Positions 9,673 through 17,678 of a DNA stretch of 44,472 nucleotides are shown here, piece by piece. The DNA lies in NCBI GenBank assembly GCA_016195385.1, contig JACPZS010000019.1, positions 1 to 44,472 of the forward strand, in the 5' to 3' direction. The stretch is from Verrucomicrobiota bacterium (GTDB lineage Bacteria; Verrucomicrobiota; Verrucomicrobiia; Limisphaerales; JACPZS01). The notes under the pieces are model-generated. The model did no database searches, had not been told where the DNA came from, and was given only the letters and a program-made list of their open reading frames with translations. The first letter of the stretch is position 1, and each line of letters begins with the position of its first letter. The translations under genes and the position numbers were made by a program.

Positions 9673-10413
9673 ATGACTTGGATTACAGACCCACAGATTT
9701 GGATCAGCCTGGTGACGCTGACGGTGCTGGAGATTGTTCTAGGCATCGACAATCTCGTTTTCATTTCCATTCTCGCGGGCAAACTGCCGCCGGAGCAGCA
9801 AGCCAACGCGCGCAAGGTCGGGCTGGCGCTGGCGCTTGTAACGCGCATCCTGCTGCTGTGCGGACTCGCATGGCTCGTGAAACTGACGACGCCACTGTTC
9901 GAAATTCTCAGCCACAAAATTTCAGGCCGGGATTTGATCCTCATCGCCGGCGGTCTTTTTCTCTTGGGCAAAGCGACACACGAGATTCACGAAAAGCTCG
10001 AAGGCGACGACGGCGAAGTGACCCGCAAACTGGTGCCGAAGTTCGCGCGCGTCATCGTGCAAATCATGCTGCTCGACATCGTATTTTCGCTGGACTCAGT
10101 CATCACCGCGGTCGGGATGGTCAGCCAAATCGGCGTGATGATCTCAGCGGTGATCATTGCGATGATTTTCATGCTGGTCTTCGTAAACTCCGTCAGCGCG
10201 TTCATCGACCGGCATCCCACGATCAAAATGCTGGCGCTGAGTTTTCTTCTGCTCATCGGCTGCGCGCTCGTGGCCGAAGGTTTTCATCGCGAAATTCCCA
10301 AAGGCTACATCTACTTCGCAATGACGTTCTCGGTGGGCGTCGAGAGCCTGAACATCAAACTGCGCTCGCGCAGTCCCGCCAAAAAAGTCGAACTGCACCA
10401 GCCGTATCGCTGA
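9673..10413 (+). CDS. TerC-family integral membrane protein
   Basis: This 246-residue, very hydrophobic protein has about seven transmembrane segments. It has the two TerC hallmarks: an acidic motif in the first segment (LEIVLGIDNLVFISI) and a second in the middle (LDIVFSLDSVITAVG), plus SFLLLIGCALVAEGF. TerC/Alx-type proteins sit in the inner membrane and are linked to metal ion homeostasis, notably Mn(II) export, and tellurite resistance. The substrate here is not determined. ATG 9673 is preferred over the in-frame TTG at 9664, because a GAGG-type ribosome site (9658-9662) is correctly spaced for the ATG and too close for the TTG. No soluble CBS/CorC extension is present. It stands alone, between element B and the next operon. 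Confidence 0.93.
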   Translation: MTWITDPQIWISLVTLTVLEIVLGIDNLVFISILAGKLPPEQQANARKVGLALALVTRILLLCGLAWLVKLTTPLFEILSHKISGRDLILIAGGLFLLGKATHEIHEKLEGDDGEVTRKLVPKFARVIVQIMLLDIVFSLDSVITAVGMVSQIGVMISAVIIAMIFMLVFVNSVSAFIDRHPTIKMLALSFLLLIGCALVAEGFHREIPKGYIYFAMTFSVGVESLNIKLRSRSPAKKVELHQPYR

Positions 10414-10567
10414 CGGTGACGCGCAAGTGCTGACGATTTAGTACGTGTAGGTACCATTTGATTTGCCAAAACCTCCCACCTGCGGAATAGTCGCCTTGCT
10501 CGAAAACAACTCCGCGCGACGATTCGATTCGTTCGCCGGAAAACTTAATCCAAGCTCCGCAGGTTTC

Positions 10568-11785
10568 ATGAAATCGGACGACGGCAATTTTAGCAACGGG
10601 CTGGCACTGGTGGCAGCTTTGACCGCCACGCTGCTCGGCGCGGCTTGTTCTGGTCAGAGTGCAAAACCGGATCAAAGCGAGAACGCAAGAACGAACACGT
10701 CGGCGCGAACGAGCGTGGCAGTCGCAGGCGAATGGCCCATGTATCGCGGCGGGCCGGCGTTGTTGGGCGTCGCGGCGGGAAAGCTGCCCGACCATCCAGT
10801 TCTGCTTTGGAGTTTCAAAACCGGCAGCGCCGTAAAATCTTCCGCTGCGCTCGCGGACGGAAAAGTTTTCATCGGCTCGGACGACGCGAACCTCTATGCG
10901 CTGGAGCTGGCGACCGGAAAAAAACTTTGGGCCACCAAGACCAGCGGCTCCATCGAATCTTCGCCGCTCGTGCTGGACGGCAAAGTGTTCGTCGGTTCGT
11001 CGGATGGCTTGCTCTACGCGTTCGATACCGCAAACGGCAAACTGGCGTGGAAACATGAAACTGGTGACAAAATTCTCGGCGCGCCCAATTGGGTGAAGTC
11101 GCCGGACGGCAACAGTACGTGGGTGCTCGTCGGCAGCTACGATTTCAAACTGCATTGTGTCGATGCCGCGACGGGCAAAAGCAACTGGATTTACGAAAGC
11201 AGCAACTACATCAACGGTTCACCGGCGGTCGCCGAGGGCAAGACGGTTTTTGGCGGCTGCGACGCGCTGTTGCATGTCATCTCGCTCGCGGACGGCAAGC
11301 AGATCAAAGAAGTCGAAGCGGGTGCGCAAATTGCCGGCTCGCCAGCCATCGCCGATCAACGGGCTTATTTCGGTCACTACGAAAACGCTTTTCTCTGCGT
11401 CGATCTCGACAAGGGAATGGTCGCCTGGACTTACAAGGAACGCGGGTTTCCCTATTTTTCGTCGCCCGCGATTACGAGCGATCGCGTGATCTTCGGCGGT
11501 CGCGACAAACGCCTGCATTGCGTGAAGCGTGACGACGGCACGGCAGTTTGGACGTTCGCCACGCGCGGCAAAGTGGACAGCTCGCCCGTCGTCTGCGGAG
11601 ATAAAATCATCGTCGGTTCCGACGATGGCCGGCTCTACATGGTTTCGCTTGCCGATGGCAAAGAGCTTTGGTCTTACGAAATCGGCAAACCCGTCGCGAG
11701 TTCACCGGCGGTGGTGGATGGTAAAATCGTCATCGGTTGCGACGACGGCGGCGTCTATTGCTTCGGCGCAAAAGGCAAACCATGA
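10568..11785 (+). CDS. PQQ-like beta-propeller lipoprotein
   Basis: The protein of 405 residues starts MKSDDGNFSNGLALVA, with a hydrophobic segment ending LLGAAC, a plausible though imperfect lipobox. Seven or eight PQQ-type blades follow, each with the pattern (V/S)xSSPVVxDGKVxxGSDDGxLYAxDxxTGKxLWxxxTG, for example KVFIGSDDANLYALEL and IIVGSDDGRLYMVSL. The frame is open from a TTG at 10463, but the ATG at 10568 directly precedes the signal sequence. Family members include BamB-like assembly factors and periplasmic binding propellers; catalytic quinoprotein residues were not recognised, so a structural or binding role is more likely. It opens an eight-gene chain: its stop overlaps the next start as ATGA (11782-11785). 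Confidence 0.88.
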   Translation: MKSDDGNFSNGLALVAALTATLLGAACSGQSAKPDQSENARTNTSARTSVAVAGEWPMYRGGPALLGVAAGKLPDHPVLLWSFKTGSAVKSSAALADGKVFIGSDDANLYALELATGKKLWATKTSGSIESSPLVLDGKVFVGSSDGLLYAFDTANGKLAWKHETGDKILGAPNWVKSPDGNSTWVLVGSYDFKLHCVDAATGKSNWIYESSNYINGSPAVAEGKTVFGGCDALLHVISLADGKQIKEVEAGAQIAGSPAIADQRAYFGHYENAFLCVDLDKGMVAWTYKERGFPYFSSPAITSDRVIFGGRDKRLHCVKRDDGTAVWTFATRGKVDSSPVVCGDKIIVGSDDGRLYMVSLADGKELWSYEIGKPVASSPAVVDGKIVIGCDDGGVYCFGAKGKP

Positions 11786-12279
11786 GCGCAAAATACCAAC
11801 GTAAAACCTGGCGCGAGAAACTTGCGGACGACAAGGGTCTGCCCAAGATTGGTAAAGTCGAGGGCAAGCTGCGCAAGACCTGGGGCACGGGCACGATGGT
11901 GATTCCCGCGCCACGCGAAGTGGACGCGATGATCCGCAAGATTCGGAAAGGCCGCACCGCGACCATCAACGATCTCCGCAGTGCACTCGCCAAAAAGCAC
12001 GGAGTGGACATCTGCTGCCCTATCACGACCGGCATCTTTGCCTGGATCGCCGCCCACGCCGCGGCTGAAGACGAGGCCGAAGGCAAGAAACGCATCACGC
12101 CTTGGTGGCGCGTGCTCAAGTCGGACGGGAAGTTGAACCCGAAATATCCGGGCGGCGTAGTCGAGCAGGCCACGCGCTTGAAAGCGGAAGGTATTGAAAT
12201 CGAAGCGGGCAAAGGGAAAAAACCGCCACGCGTGAAAGATTGGGAGAACCACTTGGCCAAAACATTTGCAGTGGCATGA
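11782..12279 (+). CDS. MGMT-family alkyltransferase-like protein (no active-site Cys)
   Basis: This basic protein of 165 residues has an MGMT/alkyltransferase-like C-terminal pattern: IPAPREVDAMIRKIRKG, CPITTGIFAWIAAHAA, then ITPWWRVLKSDGKLNPK and a glycine-rich turn before LKAEGIEI. In O6-alkylguanine methyltransferases the PCHRV motif holds the acceptor Cys. Here the sequence is P107-W108-W109-R110, so the Cys is replaced by Trp as in Atl proteins, and the neighbouring His by Trp. Atl proteins bind alkylated guanine and pass it to excision repair rather than repairing it. A DNA-damage-binding role is therefore inferred, not proven. A basic N-terminal extension of about 35 residues precedes the domain. 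Start and stop both overlap neighbouring genes by ATGA. Confidence 0.7.
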   Translation: MSAKYQRKTWREKLADDKGLPKIGKVEGKLRKTWGTGTMVIPAPREVDAMIRKIRKGRTATINDLRSALAKKHGVDICCPITTGIFAWIAAHAAAEDEAEGKKRITPWWRVLKSDGKLNPKYPGGVVEQATRLKAEGIEIEAGKGKKPPRVKDWENHLAKTFAVA

Positions 12280-12755
12280 ATGATAACCAGTCAAACCGTG
12301 CGTTCGAGCTTGGCTTGTTACTGCTTGTGCCCGTCATTTACACGGGCCTTGAAGTTGCTGGTGTCATATTTAATGCGGCTGGTCACGGAACTTTGCTTTT
12401 TTGTGATATACCCTCATGGCCGTTCCGAGGAGGCGCTACTGACGTCTGGTACAGTGCGGCCATATTGTGGGCCAGTGTCGCAGTCTTGATGGTCTTCCGA
12501 CAAAGACCGGAAGTTCGCGTTCTTCTGACAGCAATCTTGCTAACACATTACTCCGGATGGTGGATTCATCGTGGTGAACATGATTTCTACTACGTGCGCC
12601 GGGTTTGGAATTCCTCGGGTTCCTTGCTCGCGGTTTGGGTCAGTGTTTACGCGGTGTGTCAGATCATTTTATGGGCAATGCTGATTCGCGCTTTCTTAAA
12701 ATCGCCACAAGCAAAAGACATCGACAAGCGGTTGGACAAAGATTTTTTCGCATGA
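12276..12755 (+). CDS. Small multi-pass membrane protein of unknown function
   Basis: The product has 159 residues and about four hydrophobic segments (ELGLLLLVPVIYTGLEV, WYSAAILWASVAVLMVF, VLLTAILLTHYSGWW, LLAVWVSVYAVCQIIL) and a charged cytoplasmic tail ending KDIDKRLDKDFFA. I do not recognise the family. G+C is visibly lower than in the neighbouring genes, which may mark a later arrival. It is nevertheless tied into the chain by ATGA overlaps at both ends (12276-12279 and 12752-12755). HRGEHDFYYVRRVWN in the loop between segments 3 and 4 is rich in charged and aromatic residues. No function is proposed. Confidence 0.75.
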   Translation: MNDNQSNRAFELGLLLLVPVIYTGLEVAGVIFNAAGHGTLLFCDIPSWPFRGGATDVWYSAAILWASVAVLMVFRQRPEVRVLLTAILLTHYSGWWIHRGEHDFYYVRRVWNSSGSLLAVWVSVYAVCQIILWAMLIRAFLKSPQAKDIDKRLDKDFFA

Positions 12756-12955
12756 CACCCGAAACCGCCCTCGAAGTTCAGATCGAACGCTATCGCCAGA
12801 TGTCCGGCGAGGAGCGGCTGGCGATTGCGCTGCGGTTGCACGAACTATCCTGCTGCGTCTCTCGCGAGGGGATTCGTTCGCAGTTTCCGGACGCGAGCGA
12901 AGCAGAAGTGGAGCGGCGGCTCCGCGAGCGAATCCGGCTGGCTTATGATTTATGA
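12752..12955 (+). CDS. Small helical protein paired with the nucleotidyltransferase
   Basis: A 67-residue, charged, wholly helical-looking protein: MTPETALEVQIERYRQMSGE, then EERLAIALRLHELSCCVS and a helical C-terminus rich in Arg and Glu. I recognise no named domain, but short helical proteins of this sort (the 'MSGEERL...ALRLHEL' pattern) are often encoded directly before nucleotidyltransferase-fold proteins in toxin-antitoxin-like pairs. Its start overlaps the stop of the membrane protein, and its stop overlaps the nucleotidyltransferase start (ATGA at 12952-12955), so the two are very probably translated together. A regulator or antitoxin-like partner role is inferred only from size and arrangement. 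Confidence 0.7.
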   Translation: MTPETALEVQIERYRQMSGEERLAIALRLHELSCCVSREGIRSQFPDASEAEVERRLRERIRLAYDL

Positions 12956-13521
12956 CCGAACAAGAATTGCTCATCGATTGTCTGGTGCGGCTAAACCGCA
13001 TCGGCGTCGCCTACATGGTCACCGGTTCGATGGCCAGCAATTTTTGGGGCATTCCGCGCTCGACGCATGACCTCGACTTCGCCATTCAATTGCCCTCCGC
13101 TGCCGTGTCACAACTGGTCGCGCAGTTCAGCGGCGACTTCGCCATCGACGAAAACGCGATTCGCGCGGCGTATCGACCGCCCTACCAGTTCAACGCCATC
13201 GACACGCGCTCCAGCCTCAAGGTTGATTTCTGGCTGCCGGCGAACACCACGTTCGAACGGGAGATGTTTTCCCGCCGACTGCCGCGGAATCTCTTCCACC
13301 AACCGGCGTGGATTGCCACGCCCGAGGACATCATTCTGCACAAGCTTTATTGGGATAAACTCACACCATCGGAACGGCAGCGCAACGATGCGGCGGGCGT
13401 GTTCGCCGTCCAGCGAGAAGCGCTCGATCACGATTACTTGCGAAGCTGGGCTCTCGGACTGGGAGTCGATGCCACCCTCCACCTCCTTCTTGAAGGCAAA
13501 CTGAAGCCAAAGCAAACATGA
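12952..13521 (+). CDS. Nucleotidyltransferase-fold protein (AbiEii/MNT-like)
   Basis: The protein has 189 residues and the nucleotidyltransferase core: G25-S26 in YMVTGSMASNFWG, then the metal-binding pair D40-x-D42 in STHDLDFAI, and a later acidic strand SSLKVDFWLP as third carboxylate (D near 90). The C-terminal IATPEDIILHKLYW helix is typical of AbiEii-like and related stand-alone transferases. Such enzymes transfer nucleotides to protein or RNA, and many act as toxins or as antitoxins that adenylylate a toxin. With the 67-residue partner upstream this looks like a two-gene module. It is embedded in an operon with unrelated genes and linked by 4-base overlaps on both sides. Substrate and toxicity are unknown. 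Confidence 0.8.
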   Translation: MTEQELLIDCLVRLNRIGVAYMVTGSMASNFWGIPRSTHDLDFAIQLPSAAVSQLVAQFSGDFAIDENAIRAAYRPPYQFNAIDTRSSLKVDFWLPANTTFEREMFSRRLPRNLFHQPAWIATPEDIILHKLYWDKLTPSERQRNDAAGVFAVQREALDHDYLRSWALGLGVDATLHLLLEGKLKPKQT

Positions 13522-14888
13522 GCACAACGACTTTGAATTCTCGCACGGTGTCCCCGCCCGCTCTGCCCCTCCAGAAAGAAACAACCGCCGGTAATTACTT
13601 CGTCGCGAATTATCCGCCGTTCGCGTTTTGGAAACGTGAGCAGGTTCCTGATTTTCTAGCCGCGCTGGAGCGTCCGCCGCTCGTCGCTCGTCGCTCGTCG
13701 CTCGTCCCGCCGCTGGGCCTCTACACGCACATTCCGTTTTGCCGGAAGCGCTGCCACTTCTGCTACTTCAAAGTTTACACGGACAAAGATTCCTCCGAAG
13801 TCCGCGGCTATCTCGACGCGCTGCTCAAGGAGTTGACGGTCTATGCGGGCAAACCCGTCATCGGCGGGCGCAAACCCAAATTCGTTTACTTCGGCGGCGG
13901 CACGCCGAGTTATCTTTCGCCCGATCAGTTGAAGTTTCTCACCGACGGCATGAAACGCTTGCTGCCATGGGACAAAGTGGAGGAAGTCACCTTTGAAGCC
14001 GAGCCGGGCACGCTCACGGATCACAAGTTACAAGCGATTCGTGATCTTGGCGTGACGCGCCTGAGCCTCGGCATCGAACACTTCGACGATCACATTCTGG
14101 AGATCAATGGCCGCGCGCATCGCTCGAAGGAAATCGCCCGCGCCTACGCCTACGCGCGCGAAATCGGTTTTCCCCAAATCAACATCGACCTCATCGCCGG
14201 CATGGTCGAGGAAACCGAGGACAAGTGGAAAGAAACCGTTGCGAAGGCGGTCGAATTGCGACCCGACTCGGTGACGATTTATCAGATGGAAGTGCCGTTC
14301 AACACCGGCATCTATCAGCAGATGAAAGCCGAGGGCAAACTCGTTGCGCCTGTCGCGGACTGGGAAACCAAGCGCCGGTGGGTGAACTTTGCCTTTGGCG
14401 AATTCGAGAAACTCGGCTACACGATCACGAGCGCGACAACCGTCGTGCGCGATCCGGCGAAGGTGAAATTTGTTTATCGCGACGGCCTCTTTAGCGGCGC
14501 GGACATTTTGTCCATCGGCGTGGCGAGCTTCGGGCACTTGAGCGGCGTGCATTACCAGAACCACCACGACTTCCAGCCGTACGTCGATGCCGTGAACGCC
14601 GGCCAGTTGCCAGTGTATCGCGCGTACGTTGTGCCCGACGACGAGCGCTATCTCCGCGAGTTCATACTTCAACTCAAGCTCGGCAGCGTGAGCGCGGCGG
14701 CGTTTGCAAAAAAATTTGGGCGCGATCCACGCGAGCAATTTGCCGCACCGCTCAGCACGTTGAAGGACTGGGGCTTCCTTGCCAACGGCGGCGACCGCAT
14801 CGGCGTGACGCGCGACGGCTTGCTGCAAATCGACCGGCTGCTGCACCAGTTCTTCAAGCCGGAGCACGAGACGGGCAGGTATGCTTAA
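13518..14888 (+). CDS. HemN-like radical SAM enzyme (coproporphyrinogen III oxidase family)
   Basis: This 456-residue protein carries the radical SAM cluster motif C75-RKR-C79-HF-C82 in YTHIPFCRKRCHFCYF. FGGGTPSYLSPDQL, the SAM-binding TFEAEPGTLT, RLSLGIEHFDD and INIDLIAGM follow, all as in the HemN/HemW family. The C-terminal half matches the HemN C-terminal domain in position. True HemN has a second-SAM-site N-terminus; this protein instead has about 65 unrelated residues before the barrel, so oxidase, heme-chaperone (HemW) or heme-degrading (HutW-like) roles are all possible. The FCYF rather than FCxY/FC-G ending favours a non-classical member. Four 7-base repeats (13679-13706) fall in the linker. 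Its stop overlaps the next gene's start by 8 bases. Confidence 0.85.
   Translation: MSTTTLNSRTVSPPALPLQKETTAGNYFVANYPPFAFWKREQVPDFLAALERPPLVARRSSLVPPLGLYTHIPFCRKRCHFCYFKVYTDKDSSEVRGYLDALLKELTVYAGKPVIGGRKPKFVYFGGGTPSYLSPDQLKFLTDGMKRLLPWDKVEEVTFEAEPGTLTDHKLQAIRDLGVTRLSLGIEHFDDHILEINGRAHRSKEIARAYAYAREIGFPQINIDLIAGMVEETEDKWKETVAKAVELRPDSVTIYQMEVPFNTGIYQQMKAEGKLVAPVADWETKRRWVNFAFGEFEKLGYTITSATTVVRDPAKVKFVYRDGLFSGADILSIGVASFGHLSGVHYQNHHDFQPYVDAVNAGQLPVYRAYVVPDDERYLREFILQLKLGSVSAAAFAKKFGRDPREQFAAPLSTLKDWGFLANGGDRIGVTRDGLLQIDRLLHQFFKPEHETGRYA
13679..13706 (+). repeat. Four tandem copies of heptamer GCTCGTC inside the radical SAM gene
   Basis: GCTCGTC occurs four times without interruption. It encodes LVARRSSLV around residues 54-63, in the variable linker ahead of the radical SAM barrel. 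Because 7 is not a multiple of 3, gain or loss of one copy would shift the frame before every catalytic motif. Confidence 0.9.
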
Positions 14889-17070
14889 CACTTTGCAACT
14901 TGGACATCGTTTGATTTTGCAAGCCGTTGCGTTGCTCGCGTTGCTGGGCTTCACGATTTCCGCGCGAGGGGATTTCTTCGTCGCACCCAACGGCACGGAC
15001 GCTAATCCCGGCAGCAAAGCAAAGCCGTTCGCTTCGCTGGAACGCGCGCGCGATGCCGTGCGCGAACTCAAGCGCGAAAACAAAATGCCCAAGCGTGGCC
15101 TCACCATCTGGTTGCGCGGCGGCGATTACGTTCGTACGAACGCGCTGGAACTGCTCACCGAGGATTCGGGCACGGCACAAGCACCGATAGTCTGGCGCGC
15201 TTACCGCTCCGAACGCGTGCGGCTGCTCGGCGGACGCAAGCTCACCGGGTTTGAGCCGGTGACCAACGCAGCCGTTCTCGCGCGGCTTGACGAAAAGGCG
15301 CGTGGACGAGTGTTCCAACTCGATCTTCGCGCGCTGGGCATCACTGATTTTGGCGAAATGAAATCGCGCGGTTTTGGACGGCCGACGACCCCTGCGCATT
15401 GCGAATTGTTTTACGACGGCAAGCCGATGACGCTTGCACGCTGGCCGAATGAAGGCGCGTGGGAAAAGATCGCGGGGTTCCCCGATATTGCCGGCAAGGG
15501 GGACGACCATGGTGGGAAAATTGGCGATTTGCCCGGCGGCTTTTTTTACGGCGGCGACCGTCCGCGTCGGTGGCGGAACACGAACGACATTTGGGTGCAT
15601 GGCTATTGGGCGTGGGACTGGGCGAATTCCTACGAGCGCGTCGCGTCGCTTGATCCCGAGCAGCACTTCATCAAAACCGCCGCGCCGTTTGGTTTGTACG
15701 GATTCCGCAAAAGCCAGCGATTCCATTTTCTCAACGTGCTCGAAGAACTGGATCAACCGGGCGAGTGGTTTTTGGATCGCACGACTGGAGTGCTCTATTT
15801 CTGGCCGCCTACAATAAAAGGTCTTATCGTAAATCGAAGATTGGGCACTGACGGCATCTGTAGAAACAGCGAAGTCTGGCGGCAGGGCGAAACGATTTTT
15901 TCCGCCCTCGATCAACCTCTCCTTAAGTTGACCAGCGTCTCGCACGTCACTTTTCGCGGCCTCACGCTGGAAGCCACGCGCGGCAACGCGGTTGAAATTC
16001 GTGGCGGCGCGAGCAATCGCGTCGCGGGCTGTGTGATCCGAAACATTGGCAACAGTGCAGTGACCATCGACGGAGGCCGCGGCCACGGCGTCGTGAGTTG
16101 CGATATCTTCGACACGGGCGATGGCGGTGTATCCTTGAGCGGCGGTGACCGGCAAACGCTCACACCGGCCGCACATTTTGTGGAGAACTGCCACTTCCAA
16201 CGCCAGGGCCGCTGGTCAAAGTGTTACGTTCCGGCTGTGTTGCTGAGTGGGGTTGGCCAGCGCGTATCGCACAACTTGATTCACGATCATCCGCACTGCG
16301 CGATTCTCTTCACGGGCAACGATCATTTGATCGAGTTCAACGACATTCATCACATCGCACTGGAGACGGGCGACGTGGGTGCGATTTACACAGGCCGGGA
16401 CTACACGTTTCGTGGAAACAAAATTCGCCACAACTTCATCCACGAAACGGGCGGCATCGGCATGGGATCGATGGGCGTTTACATGGACGACTGCGTGAGC
16501 GGCACCGAGGTCTTTGGCAACGTATTTTACAAAGTGCATTGGGCGATGTTCATCGGCGGCGGACGCGATCACCGGGTGGAGAACAACATTTTTGTCGATT
16601 GCGATCCGGCGATTCGCGCGGATGGCCGCGGCCTCGACAAATCACCGGTCTGGCGCGGGATGGTCGATGATTTCATGCGCCAGCAACTCGGCGCAGTGCC
16701 GCTCGCGCTGTATCGCGAACATTACCCGGCCATGAAGGCGCTCGACCGCTACTACGGCCCGCCGGGAGGTCCGGCCATTCGAGGCGCGGAATTCAAGGGC
16801 GTGCCACCCGAAGGCAACGTCATCGTGCGCAACGTCTGCGCCGGCAAATGGCTGGACGCGGGTTGGAACGCGACGAAGGAATCGCTCGAGTTGCGTGATA
16901 ATTTGACCGATGCGGGGCCGCAATTTGTTTCCCGCGAAAAAATGGACTTCCGGCTGAAAAAAAACTCGCCGGCCTGGCGAACCGGATTTCAACCGATTCC
17001 ATTTGAAAAGATCGGCCTGCACGCCGACGAATTCCGGCGCGAGTTGAAGCGCCACCAAGTTGCCCCATGA
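14881..17070 (+). CDS. Secreted right-handed parallel beta-helix protein, GH141-like
   Basis: The protein of 729 residues starts with a signal peptide (LILQAVALLALLGFTISARG). It then has DFFVAPNGTDANPGS and KPFASLERARDAVREL, the usual opening of beta-helix proteins related to glycoside hydrolase family 141 and similar polysaccharide-active families. A beta-sandwich-like insert follows (about 95-290), then helix coils from about 340 with N-rich ladders (VEIRGGASNRVAGCVIRNIG, YTFRGNKIRHNFIHETGG, HRVENNIFVDCDPAIRADGR). A periplasmic or surface role in glycan breakdown is inferred; catalytic residues cannot be assigned. The start ATG lies inside the end of the radical SAM gene (ATGCTTAA, 14881-14888), and its stop overlaps the next start. 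Pairing with a radical SAM gene is unusual for such a protein. Confidence 0.82.
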   Translation: MLNTLQLGHRLILQAVALLALLGFTISARGDFFVAPNGTDANPGSKAKPFASLERARDAVRELKRENKMPKRGLTIWLRGGDYVRTNALELLTEDSGTAQAPIVWRAYRSERVRLLGGRKLTGFEPVTNAAVLARLDEKARGRVFQLDLRALGITDFGEMKSRGFGRPTTPAHCELFYDGKPMTLARWPNEGAWEKIAGFPDIAGKGDDHGGKIGDLPGGFFYGGDRPRRWRNTNDIWVHGYWAWDWANSYERVASLDPEQHFIKTAAPFGLYGFRKSQRFHFLNVLEELDQPGEWFLDRTTGVLYFWPPTIKGLIVNRRLGTDGICRNSEVWRQGETIFSALDQPLLKLTSVSHVTFRGLTLEATRGNAVEIRGGASNRVAGCVIRNIGNSAVTIDGGRGHGVVSCDIFDTGDGGVSLSGGDRQTLTPAAHFVENCHFQRQGRWSKCYVPAVLLSGVGQRVSHNLIHDHPHCAILFTGNDHLIEFNDIHHIALETGDVGAIYTGRDYTFRGNKIRHNFIHETGGIGMGSMGVYMDDCVSGTEVFGNVFYKVHWAMFIGGGRDHRVENNIFVDCDPAIRADGRGLDKSPVWRGMVDDFMRQQLGAVPLALYREHYPAMKALDRYYGPPGGPAIRGAEFKGVPPEGNVIVRNVCAGKWLDAGWNATKESLELRDNLTDAGPQFVSREKMDFRLKKNSPAWRTGFQPIPFEKIGLHADEFRRELKRHQVAP

Positions 17071-17660
17071 GCGCCTCCGTCCCCAGCCACACGCCGCGCG
17101 TCCTGCCCTTCGCGTATCCGCTCGACGAGTTTTACGCGCAGGCGGGCTTGACGCTCCCGCGCATCGAAGCCGTCTCTGGCGAGACGTTGCCCGAACCATA
17201 CCGTTCGCTGCTCGTGCACGAAAGGGACATGACGCCAACGCTGGAGCAATTTCACGGCGCTCACATCCACATCCGCGCCTTGCGACGTGAGGAGCGCGGT
17301 GATTTTTATTTTCGTGAAGTCGTGCTCGTGCTGGACCGCGATGAAAAACCGGTCGAGTTCGGCGCGATCAAAATCAGCCTGCCCTTGTTTCCACCCGCCG
17401 CGCGCCGGTTGATTCTCGAAGAGCGCGAACCGTTGGGCAGCATCCTCAAGACCTGTGGTGTCGCGCACACCAGCCGGCCCAAGGCGTTTCTGCGGGTGGA
17501 GTCGGACGCCTTTATCAACAGCGCGCTCCAACTCACCGGCCAGCACACCCTTTTCGGCCGCCGCAACACACTCGCGGATGCCAGTGGCCGTCCGCTGGCC
17601 GAAATCGTCGAGATCCTTCCTCCGTGTCTTCAGCCGCCAACGGTCAAATCGATTGCGTAG
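17067..17660 (+). CDS. Chorismate pyruvate-lyase-like (UbiC/DUF98-type) protein
   Basis: This 197-residue soluble protein lacks a signal peptide. It has the order of elements seen in UbiC/UTRA-fold proteins: a helix PLDEFYAQAGL, RSLLVHERDMTPTLEQFH, a strand FREVVLVLDRDEKPVEFGAI, LFPPAARRLILEEREPLGSIL, then a final strand LRVESDAF with a conserved-looking Glu. UbiC releases pyruvate from chorismate to give 4-hydroxybenzoate; relatives are ligand-binding domains. I rate the fold assignment as moderate and the reaction as unproven. It is the last gene of the overlapping chain (ATGA, 17067-17070) and ends 18 bases from the convergent galE stop, with no visible terminator between them. Confidence 0.55.
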   Translation: MSASVPSHTPRVLPFAYPLDEFYAQAGLTLPRIEAVSGETLPEPYRSLLVHERDMTPTLEQFHGAHIHIRALRREERGDFYFREVVLVLDRDEKPVEFGAIKISLPLFPPAARRLILEEREPLGSILKTCGVAHTSRPKAFLRVESDAFINSALQLTGQHTLFGRRNTLADASGRPLAEIVEILPPCLQPPTVKSIA

Positions 17661-17678
17661 ATCGTCCCGGCGCGAAGT

